A DNA stretch of 64,000 nt from Bradysia coprophila (GCF_014529535.1 NW_023503555.1:7812001-7876000); one strand, 5' to 3'; counted from the first letter of the stretch, positions 34,541-46,282 are shown. The notes: generated by a model not told the origin, from the sequence alone. Made by a program: numbers and translations.

Positions 34541-35958
34541 TGTAGGATATCTAACAACTCTGTTCAATGCATTATTTCACATCAGTATTAAACGAGTGCT
34601 CTTACCAATCACACGTCTTATTATTCCCGTCTGTAACCGGATACATTACAGTGGCGCAGTTGGTTATTATAACGAACCGACATAGCGAATTTTATTAAAA
34701 ACAGTTCACGGCGAACATTAAGGTGAAATTCGGCTATAAGTAATCGGTCAAACAGTGGTACACGGCGTACAAAGTGTTTTTTTTGTGATTTTTTTTTCTG
34801 TCTAAAAAAAAGCAAAGACAATACGGTGTAGAATTCGTGGAAGTGAGCGAACATCCATTGAGTTATTGTTTGGTTGTGTTGTATGAAACAGAACAACGAT
34901 AACATAACAAAGAAGCATCGTGTCATCAGTTGTCGAACACGGCGTTCGATTTTTTTCATCGATAACTGGCGGCTGAAAGAAAGGAAGACATTTCCAGATC
35001 CACGGCGGACGAATTTTTTTTTGCAGCCGTTGTCAGTAAATCGACGTACAAGGTGTACACATCACCATTCGTTGTACACGGAGTACAAGCATTTGGTCGA
35101 AATAAGTTTGAGAAAAGAAAAATTATTGGAAGACACGACAAGGTCATTCGTTTGCGAGCGTAAGCATTCAACATGCCGAACAATGGAACATTCACCCCAT
35201 TACCGCAAAAGTTCGATTCAGACAAGAATTGGGAAACGTATGCAGCACAGTTGGATCAACATTTTTTGGCATACGAAGTCACGGATGATAACCGGAAGCG
35301 AGCAATGTTGTTATCGACGTTGTCATTGGATGTATTTGACACATTAACAGATTTGTGTTTTCCGGACAAGCCGCAGGCGAAAACATACAAGGAAATTTGT
35401 GGCATTATGAAAAATCGTTTCACACCGACCAGATCCATTTTTCATGATCGGCGGACATTTTTTGATGTAAAGCAGAAGCAAGACGAGACAGTCGTAGAAT
35501 TCGCCACAAGGTTGAAGCAGAGTATCCGGTACTGTAAATTCGAAGATTGTTACAAGATGGTGCTTCGCGACAAATTCGTGGTTGGTCTACTGGAAGGCCC
35601 AGTACGCAGCAAAGTTTTCGAAATGGATCCGACAGCTACATTCGAAGCATGTGTTGAGACAGCGATCAAGAAGGAGTCAATCAATACGAAGGGCACTGAA
35701 GATCAGTCGGATTAAATTAATTAAAGTTTTGCAATCCAATAATTAATTTCAAAATTTTCCTTTTGATTTTTGCTACAATTTTTTTGAGTTTTTTTTAGTA
35801 TGGAAAGTTTTCTTTTGGATTAATTTTTTTTTGTTAAGGAGGGAGTATTGTAGGATATCTAACAACTCTGTTCAATGCATTATTTCACATCAGTATTAAA
35901 CGAGTGCTCTTACCAATCACACGTCTTATTATTCCCGTCTGTAACCGGATACATTACA
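34541..35958 (+). mobile_element. Gag-only LTR retroelement (Ty3/Gypsy-type, non-autonomous)
   Basis: Two 110-bp LTRs, 34541-34650 and 35849-35958, begin TGTAGGATATC and end ACATTACA. They look identical. A 5-bp target duplication GCGTG flanks the element (34536-34540 and 35959-35963). A purine-rich tract precedes the 3' LTR. Between them is one open frame of 180 codons (35173-35715) with a Gag capsid-type domain of the Ty3/Gypsy class. No protease, reverse transcriptase or integrase region is present, so it depends on a helper. It looks whole for a gag-only element, and identical LTRs make it very young. It lies in one end of an older MITE-like sequence with CGCCGTAAGTG and CACTTACGGCG ends. 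Confidence 0.85.
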
Positions 35959-36306
35959 GCGTGAAAATTAGAACTTTGATTTCTGATTTACGGTGGCGCC
36001 AGAGTCGTCCGTTTTGCCTCCGTGTACATGACAGTTGCCGTATTAAACAATGTGCTCCACCATGGGAACCCATCATAAACTTGATAAATCGCTTAAAATC
36101 CTTGAGTTTTACTCTGGAAAAATTGTAGATCATGGAATTTTAGGAACCATGGAATCATTTACCTCGATAATCTTAAAAGTCCAGGAGAGAGGAAATAAAA
36201 CCACCTACTCTGCAGTCGATCCAGTCCTTCGATTCAGCTCAAATTAACTCTGTACAAATGCGTGATTATTGCGAAAATGACATATGACCAGAATGGAATG
36301 GCGCAT

Positions 36307-38052
36307 TCTTCTTCTTCTTCTTTTTCAGCCTGTTTCTATCCACTGCTGGATGTAGGCCTCTCCAACTTCTTTCCATTTCGTACGATCCATTGCCATTTGC
36401 TGCCAGTTTGTACCTGCAATATTCTTAATTCCGTTTGTCCATCTCTCTGGTGGTCTACCTATAGCTCGTCTTTTATATGGTCGCCAGTTCATGATCTTTT
36501 TGGTCCAACGTTCGTCTGTCCTTCTTGCAATATGTCCCGCCCAGCTCCATTTCAGAGATGCTATTCTTTCCATGACATCAACGACCCTGGTTTGTTGTCG
36601 AATCCATTGATTCGTCATTCTGTCTCTGAGTGTTATTCCGAGCATACTCCGTTCCATGGCTCTTTGTGTCACTCTCAATTTATCTTCGGATGCTTTTGTT
36701 AAAGTTAACGTTTCCGCTCCATAAGTGAGCACTGGAAGGACACAAGTGTCGAAAACTTTGCGTTTCAGACTATTATTCATTTTGCTTTTGAAAATTAGTC
36801 TGAGTTTTCCGAACGCTGCCCATGCAAGACCAATCCTACGTCTAATTTCTGCAGTTTGGTTGTCCAGACCTAACTTCAGTTTATGTCCTAGATATACATA
36901 GCTGTCGACTCGTTCAATGACAGTGTCACCAATTTTGATTTCTCTATCGTCCCCGATGTTGGTCATGACTTTTGTTTTCGATAAGTTCATCTTGAGGCCA
37001 ACTTTGCTCGCCTCTTCACTTAACTGTTGTAGCATAAGCTGAGCCTGACCTAGATTCGCTGCTATCGGTACAATGTCATCAGCGAAGCGGAGATTGCTCA
37101 GGTACTCTCCATTTATCTTTATTCCCATTTTACTCCAGTTTAACTTTCTAAAAATACTCTGCAGAATCGCCGTGAATAATTTCGGTGAAATGGTGTCACC
37201 CTGCCTTACACCTCGGCCAATTCTGAATTTCTCCGTGCTCTTATGAAGTTTTATACATGAAGTAGCATTTTTGTACACATATCGAATTGTGTTGGAGTAC
37301 CTTGAGTCTACTCTACATTCGTCTAATGCGTCCAATATCGACCATGTTTCCACTGAATCGAAAGCTTTTTCGAAGTCTATGAATAGCAAGACTATGTCGA
37401 TGTTGTATTCACGACACTTCTCAATAAGCGTTCTCATCACCTGCAAATGGTCGTTTGTGCTGAAACCAGATCTGAAAGCAGCTTGTTCAACAGGTTGGTA
37501 GAAGTCGAACTTGTTAGTGTTCCTCTTCGTAATGATTTTCATAAACAACTTGTAGAGTGTTGAAAATAGGCTTATCGGTCGGTAATTTTCCAGCTTTGTT
37601 ATGTCTCCTTTTTTATGCAGCAATGTAATTACCGCATTTTCCCAGGCTTCTGGTACTTCTTCCCATTGGAGACATTGATTAAACAAAGCCGTGATTGCCT
37701 TTAATAATGAGTCTCCACCTAGTTTAATGGCTTCCACTGGAACACCATCTTCTCCGGGAGACTTTTTGTTTTTCATCTCGGCTACTGCAGCTTTGACTTC
37801 ATCAACAGTTATGTCGGGCATATCCTCCGATCCCACGTTTCTTATTATTGGTTTCTTCCGTTGGGCTCTGTCTTGCTGAAGAAAACAAATTCTCATAAAA
37901 TTCTGTTGCAATGTTTAATATCGCATTTCGATCCATTTGGATCGTTCCTGTTTTGTCTCGTAATTTGAAGATTTCTTTTTTGGCGTTTGTCATTTTTCTC
38001 CGTAGGACTTTCATATTGCAGTTAGCTTCAATTATGTTTTGACGCTTCAATT
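36307..38052 (-). mobile_element. RTE-type LINE, 5'-truncated
   Basis: Reverse transcriptase of an RTE/BovB-like non-LTR retrotransposon on the minus strand: KKSPGEDGVP, NYRPISLFSTLYKL, LLFIDFEKAFDSV, GVRQGDTISPKLF and LRFADDI (catalytic F-A-D-D intact), then the RTE tail with HIARRTDERWTKK and GRPPERW. The main frame runs 37911-36325; the preceding part (EIFKLRDKTGTIQ, ENLFSSA) is in another frame, so one frameshift lies near 37860. The endonuclease domain is missing: a typical 5' truncation. A 9-bp target duplication ATGGCGCAT flanks it (36298-36306, 38053-38061) and the 3' end is a GAA-rich tail, marking endonuclease-primed insertion. Not autonomous. Confidence 0.9.
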
Positions 38053-38061
38053 ATGGCGCAT

Positions 38062-39163
38062 GAAGGTCGTCAACAAACCAGTTTTGCAGGGACACAAAAT
38101 ACGCCACTTTTCCAATGGGACCCAAAACAAACTTTCGAGTACGCACATACATGTGTCACAATTTAGGGACTTTTCGACGTCTGACATACGAGTGTTAATG
38201 CTACGAGGTAGTGCTATGATATTGTCTGCGTTTTTTGTTGTTGGAGAAATTATGAATCTTTTTTTACCATTAAATTCAATTGTGGAAGTGATGATGAATC
38301 GTTGAAAAATCTGTTGATCGAAAGAAAATTCTGTGGACAGCTATGTGGCCACTTCTAAGGAATAAGGTTCATTTTTATGTTTGTTGGTTTTTTCGTTAAA
38401 CCAACCCACTTCAAGCATGGTACACTTAATAGAGTGCTGAAACTGGACAGTGTATAGGTAAAATTTCATATAAAACAGTGCTCTATTTGGTAGCTGTCGA
38501 TGATCACTTTTGCTTGGAGTGCGTTAGTTAAACTTCAAATTTGTTGGGTCGAAGCTATTTTTTCCTAATAAAAGAAGTTCTAATGTACTTGGGAGCTGCC
38601 ACAGCACTGCTTCTAGCTTGAACGTAGAAAATAGGAGCACTGCTGTGGAGTTGCACATTATTTATCTTAAAACATTTCTTTGTTATACATAAGTAAACTT
38701 TCAAATTGTTGCGTTGCGAAATTAACAAAATTTTAATCACTCCTTCGACATTGAGAACGGATGCAAAAATCGTTACATTAATTTTGTCATTTCTTTAAAC
38801 GCTCTTTCAAACCATAAATTATATGAACAGGTCATATAATGTTGTCGTTTTGTAGATTTCCCATTTGGATTACTGAATATGCTTACTTTACAAAAAATAA
38901 CCCCACGAAGTTCCACCAGTTGAACATCTCATTTTTTGTATTATATGCTGTTGTTGCATGTTCCATCTTTCAATATGTAAGACCACGCGCAAAGGAACGA
39001 TATCAAAAGTACTACTAATAAAATACGGCGGCCACTAAGATTTTCCCGTAAAAGTTGGTCGGTCCCATCATCGGTTGGTCGTAGTAAAAACTGGTGATTC
39101 AAAAATTCATCTTTTTATGCATGTACAAGTACATCGTCTTTAAATCGTCATTTCTTGTTCAAT
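38062..39163. repeat. Intergenic with dispersed repeat fragments
   Basis: 38168-38214 matches 9131-9175. 38430-38527 (GAGTGCTGAAACTGGACAGT, ACTTTTGCTTGGAGTGCGTT) matches 45545-45672. 38595-38645 is a shortened CACAGC-type MITE (CACAGCACTGCTTCTAGC ... GCACTGCTGTG). No gene seen. Confidence 0.5.
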
Positions 39164-39204
39164 GCAAGGCTGTAAACTTTGGGGCCCAAAGTTTACAGCC
39201 TTGC
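39164..39204. repeat. Perfect 20-bp-arm palindrome
   Basis: GCAAGGCTGTAAACTTTGGG, one G, then its exact reverse complement. Would form a 20-bp perfect stem. Confidence 0.8.
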
Positions 39205-39776
39205 TTCAATGAGCGGAAACTGATCGTAGCTGTTGACGGACGACGACATGGCAGCGACTTTCTGAAGAAACGGAGTTTTCCTCAAGAAATGACGCGTAGT
39301 CAGGAACTCATAATTTCTTGGGAACTCACAATTTCTTCAGGAACACACCAATTCTTCTGAAACTCAACATTTTTTCAGAAACCTACCATTTCTTTAGGAA
39401 GTGTCGACTGTCAACAGCTAATATAAGAATAGTTATTTGTTTACAGAGTGGAGAAACTAGATAATTTCAACAAGAACGATGTTTGTGGCGAGGTGAAGAC
39501 ACCGTTTTCCATGTGTGTGAGGTGAGATTTACCGTTTTTCTCCACGAAACAAAAACATCAATTAACCATACCATTTTTGGAAAGCTTAGTTACAGTTCAA
39601 GTTCTCCTGACAGGAAAGAAAGTGCTGCACTTTTCTCACTAGAAATGTCATTCGACCGATCGTCAATAAGACGCAATTTTCTTATGATCTATTCAGGAGA
39701 AAAAATAAGGTCACTCCGCACATATGAAAAACTACTTTTTCGGCCGTACATCGGGAAAAACATTTTTTAACAACTC

Positions 39777-40320
39777 AAGTGCGATAAGAAGATGGTGTTT
39801 TCTTGGTGCTCTCTCAGATGATAGTGCTGGTGAGAAAATTTTTGTTTTATCCCCTCCATGGGGTGAATAAGACTTTTTTTTGTCTTTGTAACTGTCAATT
39901 TGTTTTGATTTTGAAAATGGTAAAACAAATTGATGTGTTTGTTCCGTGGATAAAATCGGTTATTACACAGCCCTGCTTCTAGCATGAACATAGAAAATAT
40001 TCGGAGGCTGATGAAATCACAGTGGGCACTGTGTTTCTGTTGTACAGATAGATGACTTGCTTTCATTGTAAGCGGTAGCTCGTATCACTAAAGCCTCCAA
40101 ATTTGACACTTGTCAATTCAGTGTTCATGCTAGTAGCAGTGCTGTGGTTATTCACATCACGAACGGTGAACGGATGAAAAATGATGTGTTCATCTCGGGA
40201 AGAAATTGAAAATGCCAGCTCAAGCGAATTGAGGCCAGAGCAAGGCTCTTATTGAAATTTACTATTTTTTATACTTGGTAAACAAATGACCATTTAACAG
40301 TAATGTTAAAGAAAGAGGTA
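39777..40320. repeat. Dispersed repeat carrying a MITE; empty counterpart at 51870-52210
   Basis: Shares AACAAATTGATGTGTT, TTCCGTGGA/TTTCGTGGA and TTGGTAAACAAAT-type words in the same order with 51870-52210. Within it, 39967-40146 is an intact 180-bp CACAGC-type MITE absent from the other copy. Confidence 0.55.
39967..40146. mobile_element. Intact CACAGC-type MITE
   Basis: Ends CACAGCCCTGCTTCTAGCAT and ATGCTAGTAGCAGTGCTGTG; flanked by GGTTATT on the left and GTTATT on the right. Related halves or fragments at 21821-21886, 27539-28390, 38595-38645 and 62257-62305. Confidence 0.7.
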
Positions 40321-40873
40321 AAGGTAAACTGCGATCAAAAAAACAACTTTCTTAGATAACGGTGAGTTCGGACTTCCCTAAGAATTTGAATTCACCGTTT
40401 CTTCTCCGATACTCGTGTCGCCTCGTTGAATTTTCGTGACAGATGGGAGTGGGTCTAAATCTCCTCCAAAAAACTTGAATTCAAAAAGATTTGCATGTCT
40501 TCCACGGTAAATTTTCTTGTACTTGATATACCAAGTATCCCAGAAGTTGACAGTTCCGCGAAGTGTCTCCATAATGTAGAAATGTTTAATGGTTGAACCC
40601 CTCATATCCGTTTCCGTTTTAACATATTAAACGCAAGCTTCTTTGCTGTTTGATATATTGCCACCCTACTTCGTCTCGTCCTTGAAACAGGGTATGTTAA
40701 GTAGTTACAGTATCATTGCACCGACTGTATGTATATCCAATGAAGGTATTTATAATGTTCGAATACAATTATATTCAGTTCTCACAGAGCATTCAAAGGA
40801 TGCACTAGCATCATATGCTTACTATTATCCGTTCGACTCATACCATTTGTGAAAGTTAAAAAAAAGTTGGAAA

Positions 40874-42517
40874 ATGAAGTCTTTTTGTGACGGAGTGACC
40901 GGATATGGTAAACAATTTCCGCAAAAAGTGAATGCTAAACCAAATCAAATTGAAAACTTAGAAATGGGCGACAATTCCAATATAAAACAGGACGACAATA
41001 AGATCGGTCTTCTCAGTGAGGTATGGCATGAATTTGCCCGGTATTGCGAAAACAGCACCATCCATGGCGTAAAATATCTGGGAAGGAAAAATGTGCATTG
41101 GTCCGAACGAATTTGGTGGATACTTTCCTTTGCCATTGCGGCAGTGATATGCATTTCGTGCATAAACAAAATGTATCTGAAAATAACACCGACCACCATC
41201 ACTTTCGATGACAATTACACGCCAATATCCGAGATCCCGTTTCCAACTGTAACCATTTGTAATCCGTTTACGGTGGACACTGGAGTTCTCAACTATTCCG
41301 GCATAAATCAACAGATTTTGGATTCGAACTACACGAATTCGTTGAGCCGGAAGGTGATTCAGCAAATGTATTCGGCAAGCTTATTTTGCCGCAATGGCAC
41401 AACGATACGCGAATACATAAAACGGAATAATGAAACGATTGACCGGGACATTTGGCCATACTTAAAACAAATATCTCCCGGAATAGGAATGCGTGAGTGT
41501 AAATTGTCGCGAAGAGATATTTATTGTCCTGACCTCTTCACCAAGGTCCTAACATTTTACGGAACGTGTTACACATTCAACCATTTGAGTTCAGAGGAGG
41601 TTTATCATGAAAAAGAGCTGGCCGATGATTTTCCAAAATTTAAGAAAAATTTAATCGAAAAGTCTAACTCGACGTGGCCGCATAAGAAGTTCACGAATTT
41701 CCACGACAATCCGGACATCATTTTCGACCTACGAATATTTCAAACAGACAACGATCCCAGCTGTAACCTCTATCCGAGAGATCTTCTTCTATTCATTCAT
41801 CCGGCCGAAGATCAGGATGCGTCCAAGGAAATATCCGTACCGTTGGACCATATATCACGCGTAAATTTACGACCGAATAAAATCACAACCGATCAAAATT
41901 TGATAAATGCACTGTCGAAAGAGGAACGGAAATGCGTCAACATCAACGACCCAATGGAGACGAACCTAACATTTTTCCGCAAATATTCGCAAAAGAATTG
42001 TTACTACGAAAAGTTTGTGCGCCGATTGATTTCGGACTGTAGATGCGCATTTTTTTGGATGCCACGATGGAACGAGACAGAACTGTGTAACTGGGAATCG
42101 CATCGTGATTGTTGGTCGTCGGTTGACCAAAGTTTCGTCCATGGATCCGCCGAATGCCTGCCAGCTTGTAATTCGTTTACTTACGATGCCACAATGATTA
42201 CACACAATGAAAATATCAGCTCAGCAGATGGAAGACTGGTTAAAATTGCAATCTTTTTCGATGATCATCAGTACTTGTTCATGAGGCGATCGGAAATTTA
42301 TGGACCGCTCACTTTTTACGCTGGCTGTGCGGGCATTTTGAGTTTATTTATGGGTGCATCGTTTCTTAGTGTCAGTGAAATATTGTATTTCGTTGCGCTT
42401 CGACCGTGCTGGAATCGACGACAAAGGAAAACGGAAACGTTACAACAACGTGACGAGTTGAAAGAAAGTTTGAAAATAACAATAACTATGAAGCCTCACT
42501 TGGAGCAGCAAACCTAA
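40874..42517 (+). CDS. Pickpocket-type DEG/ENaC sodium channel subunit
   Basis: Single exon, 547 residues. Subunit of an amiloride-sensitive, voltage-independent cation channel in the plasma membrane; insect relatives act in touch, taste, pheromone and liquid-clearance pathways. Layout: cytosolic N terminus with HGVKYLG (the conserved H-G motif region) at about 64-70; first transmembrane helix at about 80-98; post-TM1 signature PFPTVTICN at 122-130; a large extracellular domain with many cysteines and N-x-S/T sites, including DCRCAFFWMP and CLPACNSF; second transmembrane helix at about 478-505 with the selectivity-filter G-A-S at 494-496 followed by FLSVSEILYF; short basic C terminus. Length is normal for the family. 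The ATG at 40874 is used; a later in-frame Met at residue 31 is an alternative. Which pickpocket paralogue it is cannot be said. Confidence 0.92.
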   Translation: MKSFCDGVTGYGKQFPQKVNAKPNQIENLEMGDNSNIKQDDNKIGLLSEVWHEFARYCENSTIHGVKYLGRKNVHWSERIWWILSFAIAAVICISCINKMYLKITPTTITFDDNYTPISEIPFPTVTICNPFTVDTGVLNYSGINQQILDSNYTNSLSRKVIQQMYSASLFCRNGTTIREYIKRNNETIDRDIWPYLKQISPGIGMRECKLSRRDIYCPDLFTKVLTFYGTCYTFNHLSSEEVYHEKELADDFPKFKKNLIEKSNSTWPHKKFTNFHDNPDIIFDLRIFQTDNDPSCNLYPRDLLLFIHPAEDQDASKEISVPLDHISRVNLRPNKITTDQNLINALSKEERKCVNINDPMETNLTFFRKYSQKNCYYEKFVRRLISDCRCAFFWMPRWNETELCNWESHRDCWSSVDQSFVHGSAECLPACNSFTYDATMITHNENISSADGRLVKIAIFFDDHQYLFMRRSEIYGPLTFYAGCAGILSLFMGASFLSVSEILYFVALRPCWNRRQRKTETLQQRDELKESLKITITMKPHLEQQT

Positions 42518-42801
42518 CTTATCTCACATACGACGAAGGACGGAGTGATGAATGCTAAAACGACACACGGACACCTCTCACTGTAACATTATCTTTAACT
42601 GTTCACGCTACTAATGCTATTAATGTGCAAAACGCAAGGCGCTAGTAACAGACTGCCATTTGAAGAATATGAATGAGTATTTCTATATACAGAAATAAGA
42701 CATGTCCAATTATAACGAATTATAAGAAAAATGAAATTGCGTTGATTTAGCTACATTTTCAATAGGCTGACGACGTTTCTTTGTTCTAAAGTATCAAAAA
42801 A

Positions 42802-43913
42802 CAGACGTCCCACTGATTTTCGGGGTGTCCAACATAAAACAAGTCGGACATTTTTCTTGAAAAAGTCGGACAAAATCGGACATATTTTCGCTAAAAAGTC
42901 GGACTAAATCGGACATTTTCTAAGGAAAAGTACCTGTATTTTTTCAATAAAGTACAAAATCGGACAATTTCTCGTCGATAAATCGCAAAGTATACATATA
43001 AACATACTGAAGGTAATGCAAATGCTCAGCGGATCACACATTTTACGGAACCTAAGTTTCGGGTGAATATAAGACGCGTTATGTTGCTTGCGTGATGTTT
43101 GGAGTTTTTGTGTTGAGTATAAAGATGCAGCCTAGGGCCAACATTATAAAAATTATATTCACCCGAAAGAAGGGTTCCGTGAGTTTTTGTGTATTTGCAT
43201 TACCTTCAGTATGTTTATATACTTTGGATAAATCGTACTTATAAATTGAATTTAGAGGCGTCAGGAATGAAGCTCATCTAAAAGATAAAAAACACCTCTA
43301 GCGAGTTTGCTTCGCTGCAAAAACTCTTCATTAGATCCTGCTTCGGGTCTATATCGCAGGCTTTTTAAAGACTATTTTGGATTTCTGTCTGAACTTTATG
43401 GACATTTTAACAGATGCATGTCACTTCCTGAAGTCTTATTACTCAATCATGGTTCAACAACCTCCCTGTCTACCTACAACTTATAACTTAGATGTAACAA
43501 GTCAGAAGGAATATAAATAACTTATAAATTCGATTGTCTGTTGATTGTAAGTTAACTTATACAAAATTGTAAATATGTGAGTAAACCTCCATGGTACCTC
43601 TATGTGGTCAACATAACAAGTCAATACAGTAATATATTTACTGCCTTAATTTTATAGTTACATGTACAATGTGACAATTTGTAAACAACTAAATGCGAGC
43701 GGAGCGAGCGAATTTTTTCGAGTTTGCATCAGAAGCATTTAATGTTACTAACGAATTTTATCTTGAAGAAAAAGTTTCATAAATTTTTATTTTTGAAGAG
43801 AAGTCGGACAAAGTTGGACAATTTTTTATGAAAAAGTCGGACAAGTCGGACAAATCGTACAAGGTCGGACAAATGTTGAAAAAGTCGGACAAATCGGACA
43901 TGTGGGACGTCTG
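42802..43913. mobile_element. hAT-type non-autonomous transposon (GTCGGAC-rich)
   Basis: Terminal inverted repeat CAGACGTCCCAC / GTGGGACGTCTG, flanked by the 8-bp duplication TCAAAAAA (42794-42801, 43914-43921), the hallmark of hAT insertion. Both ends carry clusters of AAGTCGGACAAA words (42840-42970, 43800-43905), which may be transposase-binding repeats. No transposase. A second element is nested at 42986-43226. Confidence 0.8.
42986..43226. mobile_element. Nested MITE with 9-bp target duplication (Mutator-like)
   Basis: Ends CAAAGTATACATATAAACAT and GTTTATATACTTTG with inner matches ACTGAAGGTAATGCAAAT and TTTCGGGTGAATATA; flanked by GATAAATCG on both sides (42977-42985, 43227-43235). A 9-bp duplication is typical of Mutator-like elements. 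Confidence 0.75.
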
Positions 43914-43921
43914 TCAAAAAA

Positions 43922-44399
43922 CCACTATTGACACAGTCAGACTATTCGAAACGAAATTTCATTTTTCTTATAATTGGCTATGTACCGTTTCTGATATGGC
44001 AACACATGAAATTATGCGAAACCATTGTTTTTCTAGGAGGGGAATTGGCCGATATACTACTTGCAAACATTCCAAGCCACGAAAACGATCTTTTGCTCTT
44101 CAATGGATACGAAGGCGGAGCTAAATATCTTTTTGCTTTTTTGTTTTGTCTCTTTCCTATCATAACACGCGTAATAGATATTTACATCACAAGGAAAAGT
44201 CGAAAAGGCACGTTTTTGAGTGAAGTTGATCCGAGGCGAAGCCGAGTTACGTACAATGTTATACATGCTGAGGGCACCGAAAACGAACGGTTTTCGGTGC
44301 AGAAGCATGAAAATACAATTTTCTACATCACAGGAAGAACCACTCAATTCCAGTGTGTTGGAATTCATACATCGAGAGAATTATTTTTGCTTACGTATC
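43922..44399. other. Host sequence between two hAT elements
   Basis: Has a 160-codon frame (43928-44410) with two hydrophobic stretches, but no ATG context, splice or homology evidence; I do not call a gene. Confidence 0.3.
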
Positions 44400-44407
44400 C
44401 ATTAGGG

Positions 44408-45079
44408 TAGGGTTCCGATTTTTCATTTTTGAAATCAAAAAAATCAAAATCAAAAAAGAGGACAAAAAGAGGACGCCTTCACATTCAAAAAAGAGGACGA
44501 AAAGTGAATTTCTGACGCGGAATTACAGCGACTGTACATGCACTTTGTGCAACTATTGTGTAATTTACACCACAGTTCATGCTGAAAACAAAAAAATCAA
44601 AAATGCTTTGTGCAATATGCATTGAAATCTTCCTGATATTCTTTTGGATTCCTTCTCAGTGATAGCATCCACTTCATATTACCTGAAAACAGACTTCGTT
44701 TTACCTTATCCTTGCGTGATCTTTGGTATCTCACACAATGCTACAGTGTCCTTGTAAAATGACTAACTTTTAATTTAATGTATGGTAAAGAATGCGAGTG
44801 GAGCGAGCTAAAAAATTTTTTGTGATGAAGAGTTCGTTGTATTACCTTTCAGATATTATACGACAAAGAAGATTATTAGTTAATGCCGCCCAACGAAAAT
44901 TTTTCTTCTTTAGGTATGAGCTGCATCAAATTTACTTAAAAAAGAAGAAGACATGAAAAAAAGAGGACAAAGAGGACGTCTTCTTCAAAAAAGTGATGTT
45001 CTTAGAATTTTTGTAAAAAAGAAGAACGAGACGAAAAAAGAGGATATGTCCTCTAAAAAGAGGACGAATAGGAACCCTA
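44408..45079. mobile_element. hAT-type non-autonomous transposon (AGAGGAC-rich)
   Basis: Ends TAGGGTTCC and GGAACCCTA, flanked by the 8-bp duplication CATTAGGG (44400-44407, 45080-45087). Clusters of AAAGAGGACAAA/AAAAAGAGGACG at both ends parallel the GTCGGAC clusters of the element at 42802. No transposase. Confidence 0.8.
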
Positions 45080-45096
45080 CATTAGGGACCCTAATT

Positions 45097-45432
45097 TAGG
45101 GTGGTTCAAATTTTTGTATCGACTTTTTCAGTAATCATAGGAATTCTGAAAGGCCATGGCCAGAAACTAAGATTGACAGACACAAAAATCAATAACCGAC
45201 CGCTTGTTGCATACTTTGGACTCAAGTGAATACATTAAGACCATTCAAGAACAAAAATTCAATTAAATGACAATTTGACAGGTCTACATTTAGCACCTTT
45301 TTCACATTTTGATTTTGCGCTAACCCAAAAAGCGACCGATTTTTTGTGTCAATCTTAGTTTCTGGCCCTACCCTTTCAGAATTTCTATGGTTACCCAAAA
45401 AAGTCGAACAAAGTGCTTTTTGAATCACCCTA
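45097..45432. mobile_element. MITE flanked by TA (Tc1/mariner-like)
   Basis: Ends TAGGGTGGTTCAAA and TTTGAATCACCCTA, with long imperfect inner inverted repeats (CAGAAACTAAGATTGACA against TGTCAATCTTAGTTTCTG). The outermost TA on each side can be the target duplication. Lies about 10 bp from the neighbouring hAT element. Confidence 0.65.
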
Positions 45433-46282
45433 GATCCATCCATGTGTTGCCTCCAGGGCTAACTATTCTAAATAAATAATTCTTCCGGTACACGAATTCC
45501 CACTTATTCAGAAATTTCGTGTTTCCCTCAATGCAGCACTGAATAGAGTACTGAAACGGGACAGTGTATCGAACAAATTTTGGCACTGTAAGAAAATCTG
45601 GAAACATTTTTCATACAAAATGGTACTCTAATTTGTCAGCTGTCACTCAAGGCACTTTTGCTTGAAGTGCGTTGCTACATGTGATGTGAATATCTATTTT
45701 AGGTATAGGGGATACCTGTTCAACTCTTAAATGCTATGCCAATAAATCAAAAATGTTTAAAAACGAACTTTTATTTTGTGCTCCAACCTGAAGCTGCTTT
45801 TGAGCGAAATGACAGCTAAAGCTCGAAAGGATGAGATAATTAAAACCAGGGCCGTAGCCAGCTCTTAAGCGAACAGCTGGGTCAACCAAATACCTAACTA
45901 AGTCAGACCATCTCGGTATGATCATGCACAAAACTTGTTCAAAAACACTCAATGCACCAAAACTGGCACATTGTCTCTAGGTGTTGAGCTATTGAGCCTG
46001 TAAACTTGATGACGTTTCCTTATAAAAAATTGTGTGGCATTCACGTATTATAATCCTGATAATCCTGACGCGACGCGTCAATGAGTGCTTTACAATGATG
46101 TAATGATGTCATACTAAGTAACTTACAATACTTGTTTTGGTGATGGAGGATGTCATCCACTACAACCAATAAAAATGGAAAAACAATTTTGTTTTTCTTC
46201 TGTCAAATCTTCATTTACTTCGCAATCAATGCAAATTATTTTTTAATAAAAAAAAAGGAAAATAGAACCTCGTCCGCTACTG
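45433..46282. repeat. Intergenic with a dispersed repeat
   Basis: 45545-45672 (TACTGAAACGGGACAGTGTA, CACTTTTGCTTGAAGTGCGT) matches 38430-38527. Rest AT-rich with no gene. Confidence 0.45.

Noticed and set aside
40378-40605. 75-codon minus-strand frame with an ATG upstream of the channel gene
   Set aside because: Not recognised, no splice or regulatory support; could be a small gene but the evidence is too thin.
43928-44410. 160-codon frame with two hydrophobic stretches between hAT elements
   Set aside because: No homology recognised and it ends at the edge of a transposon insertion; may be part of an old host gene but unsupported.
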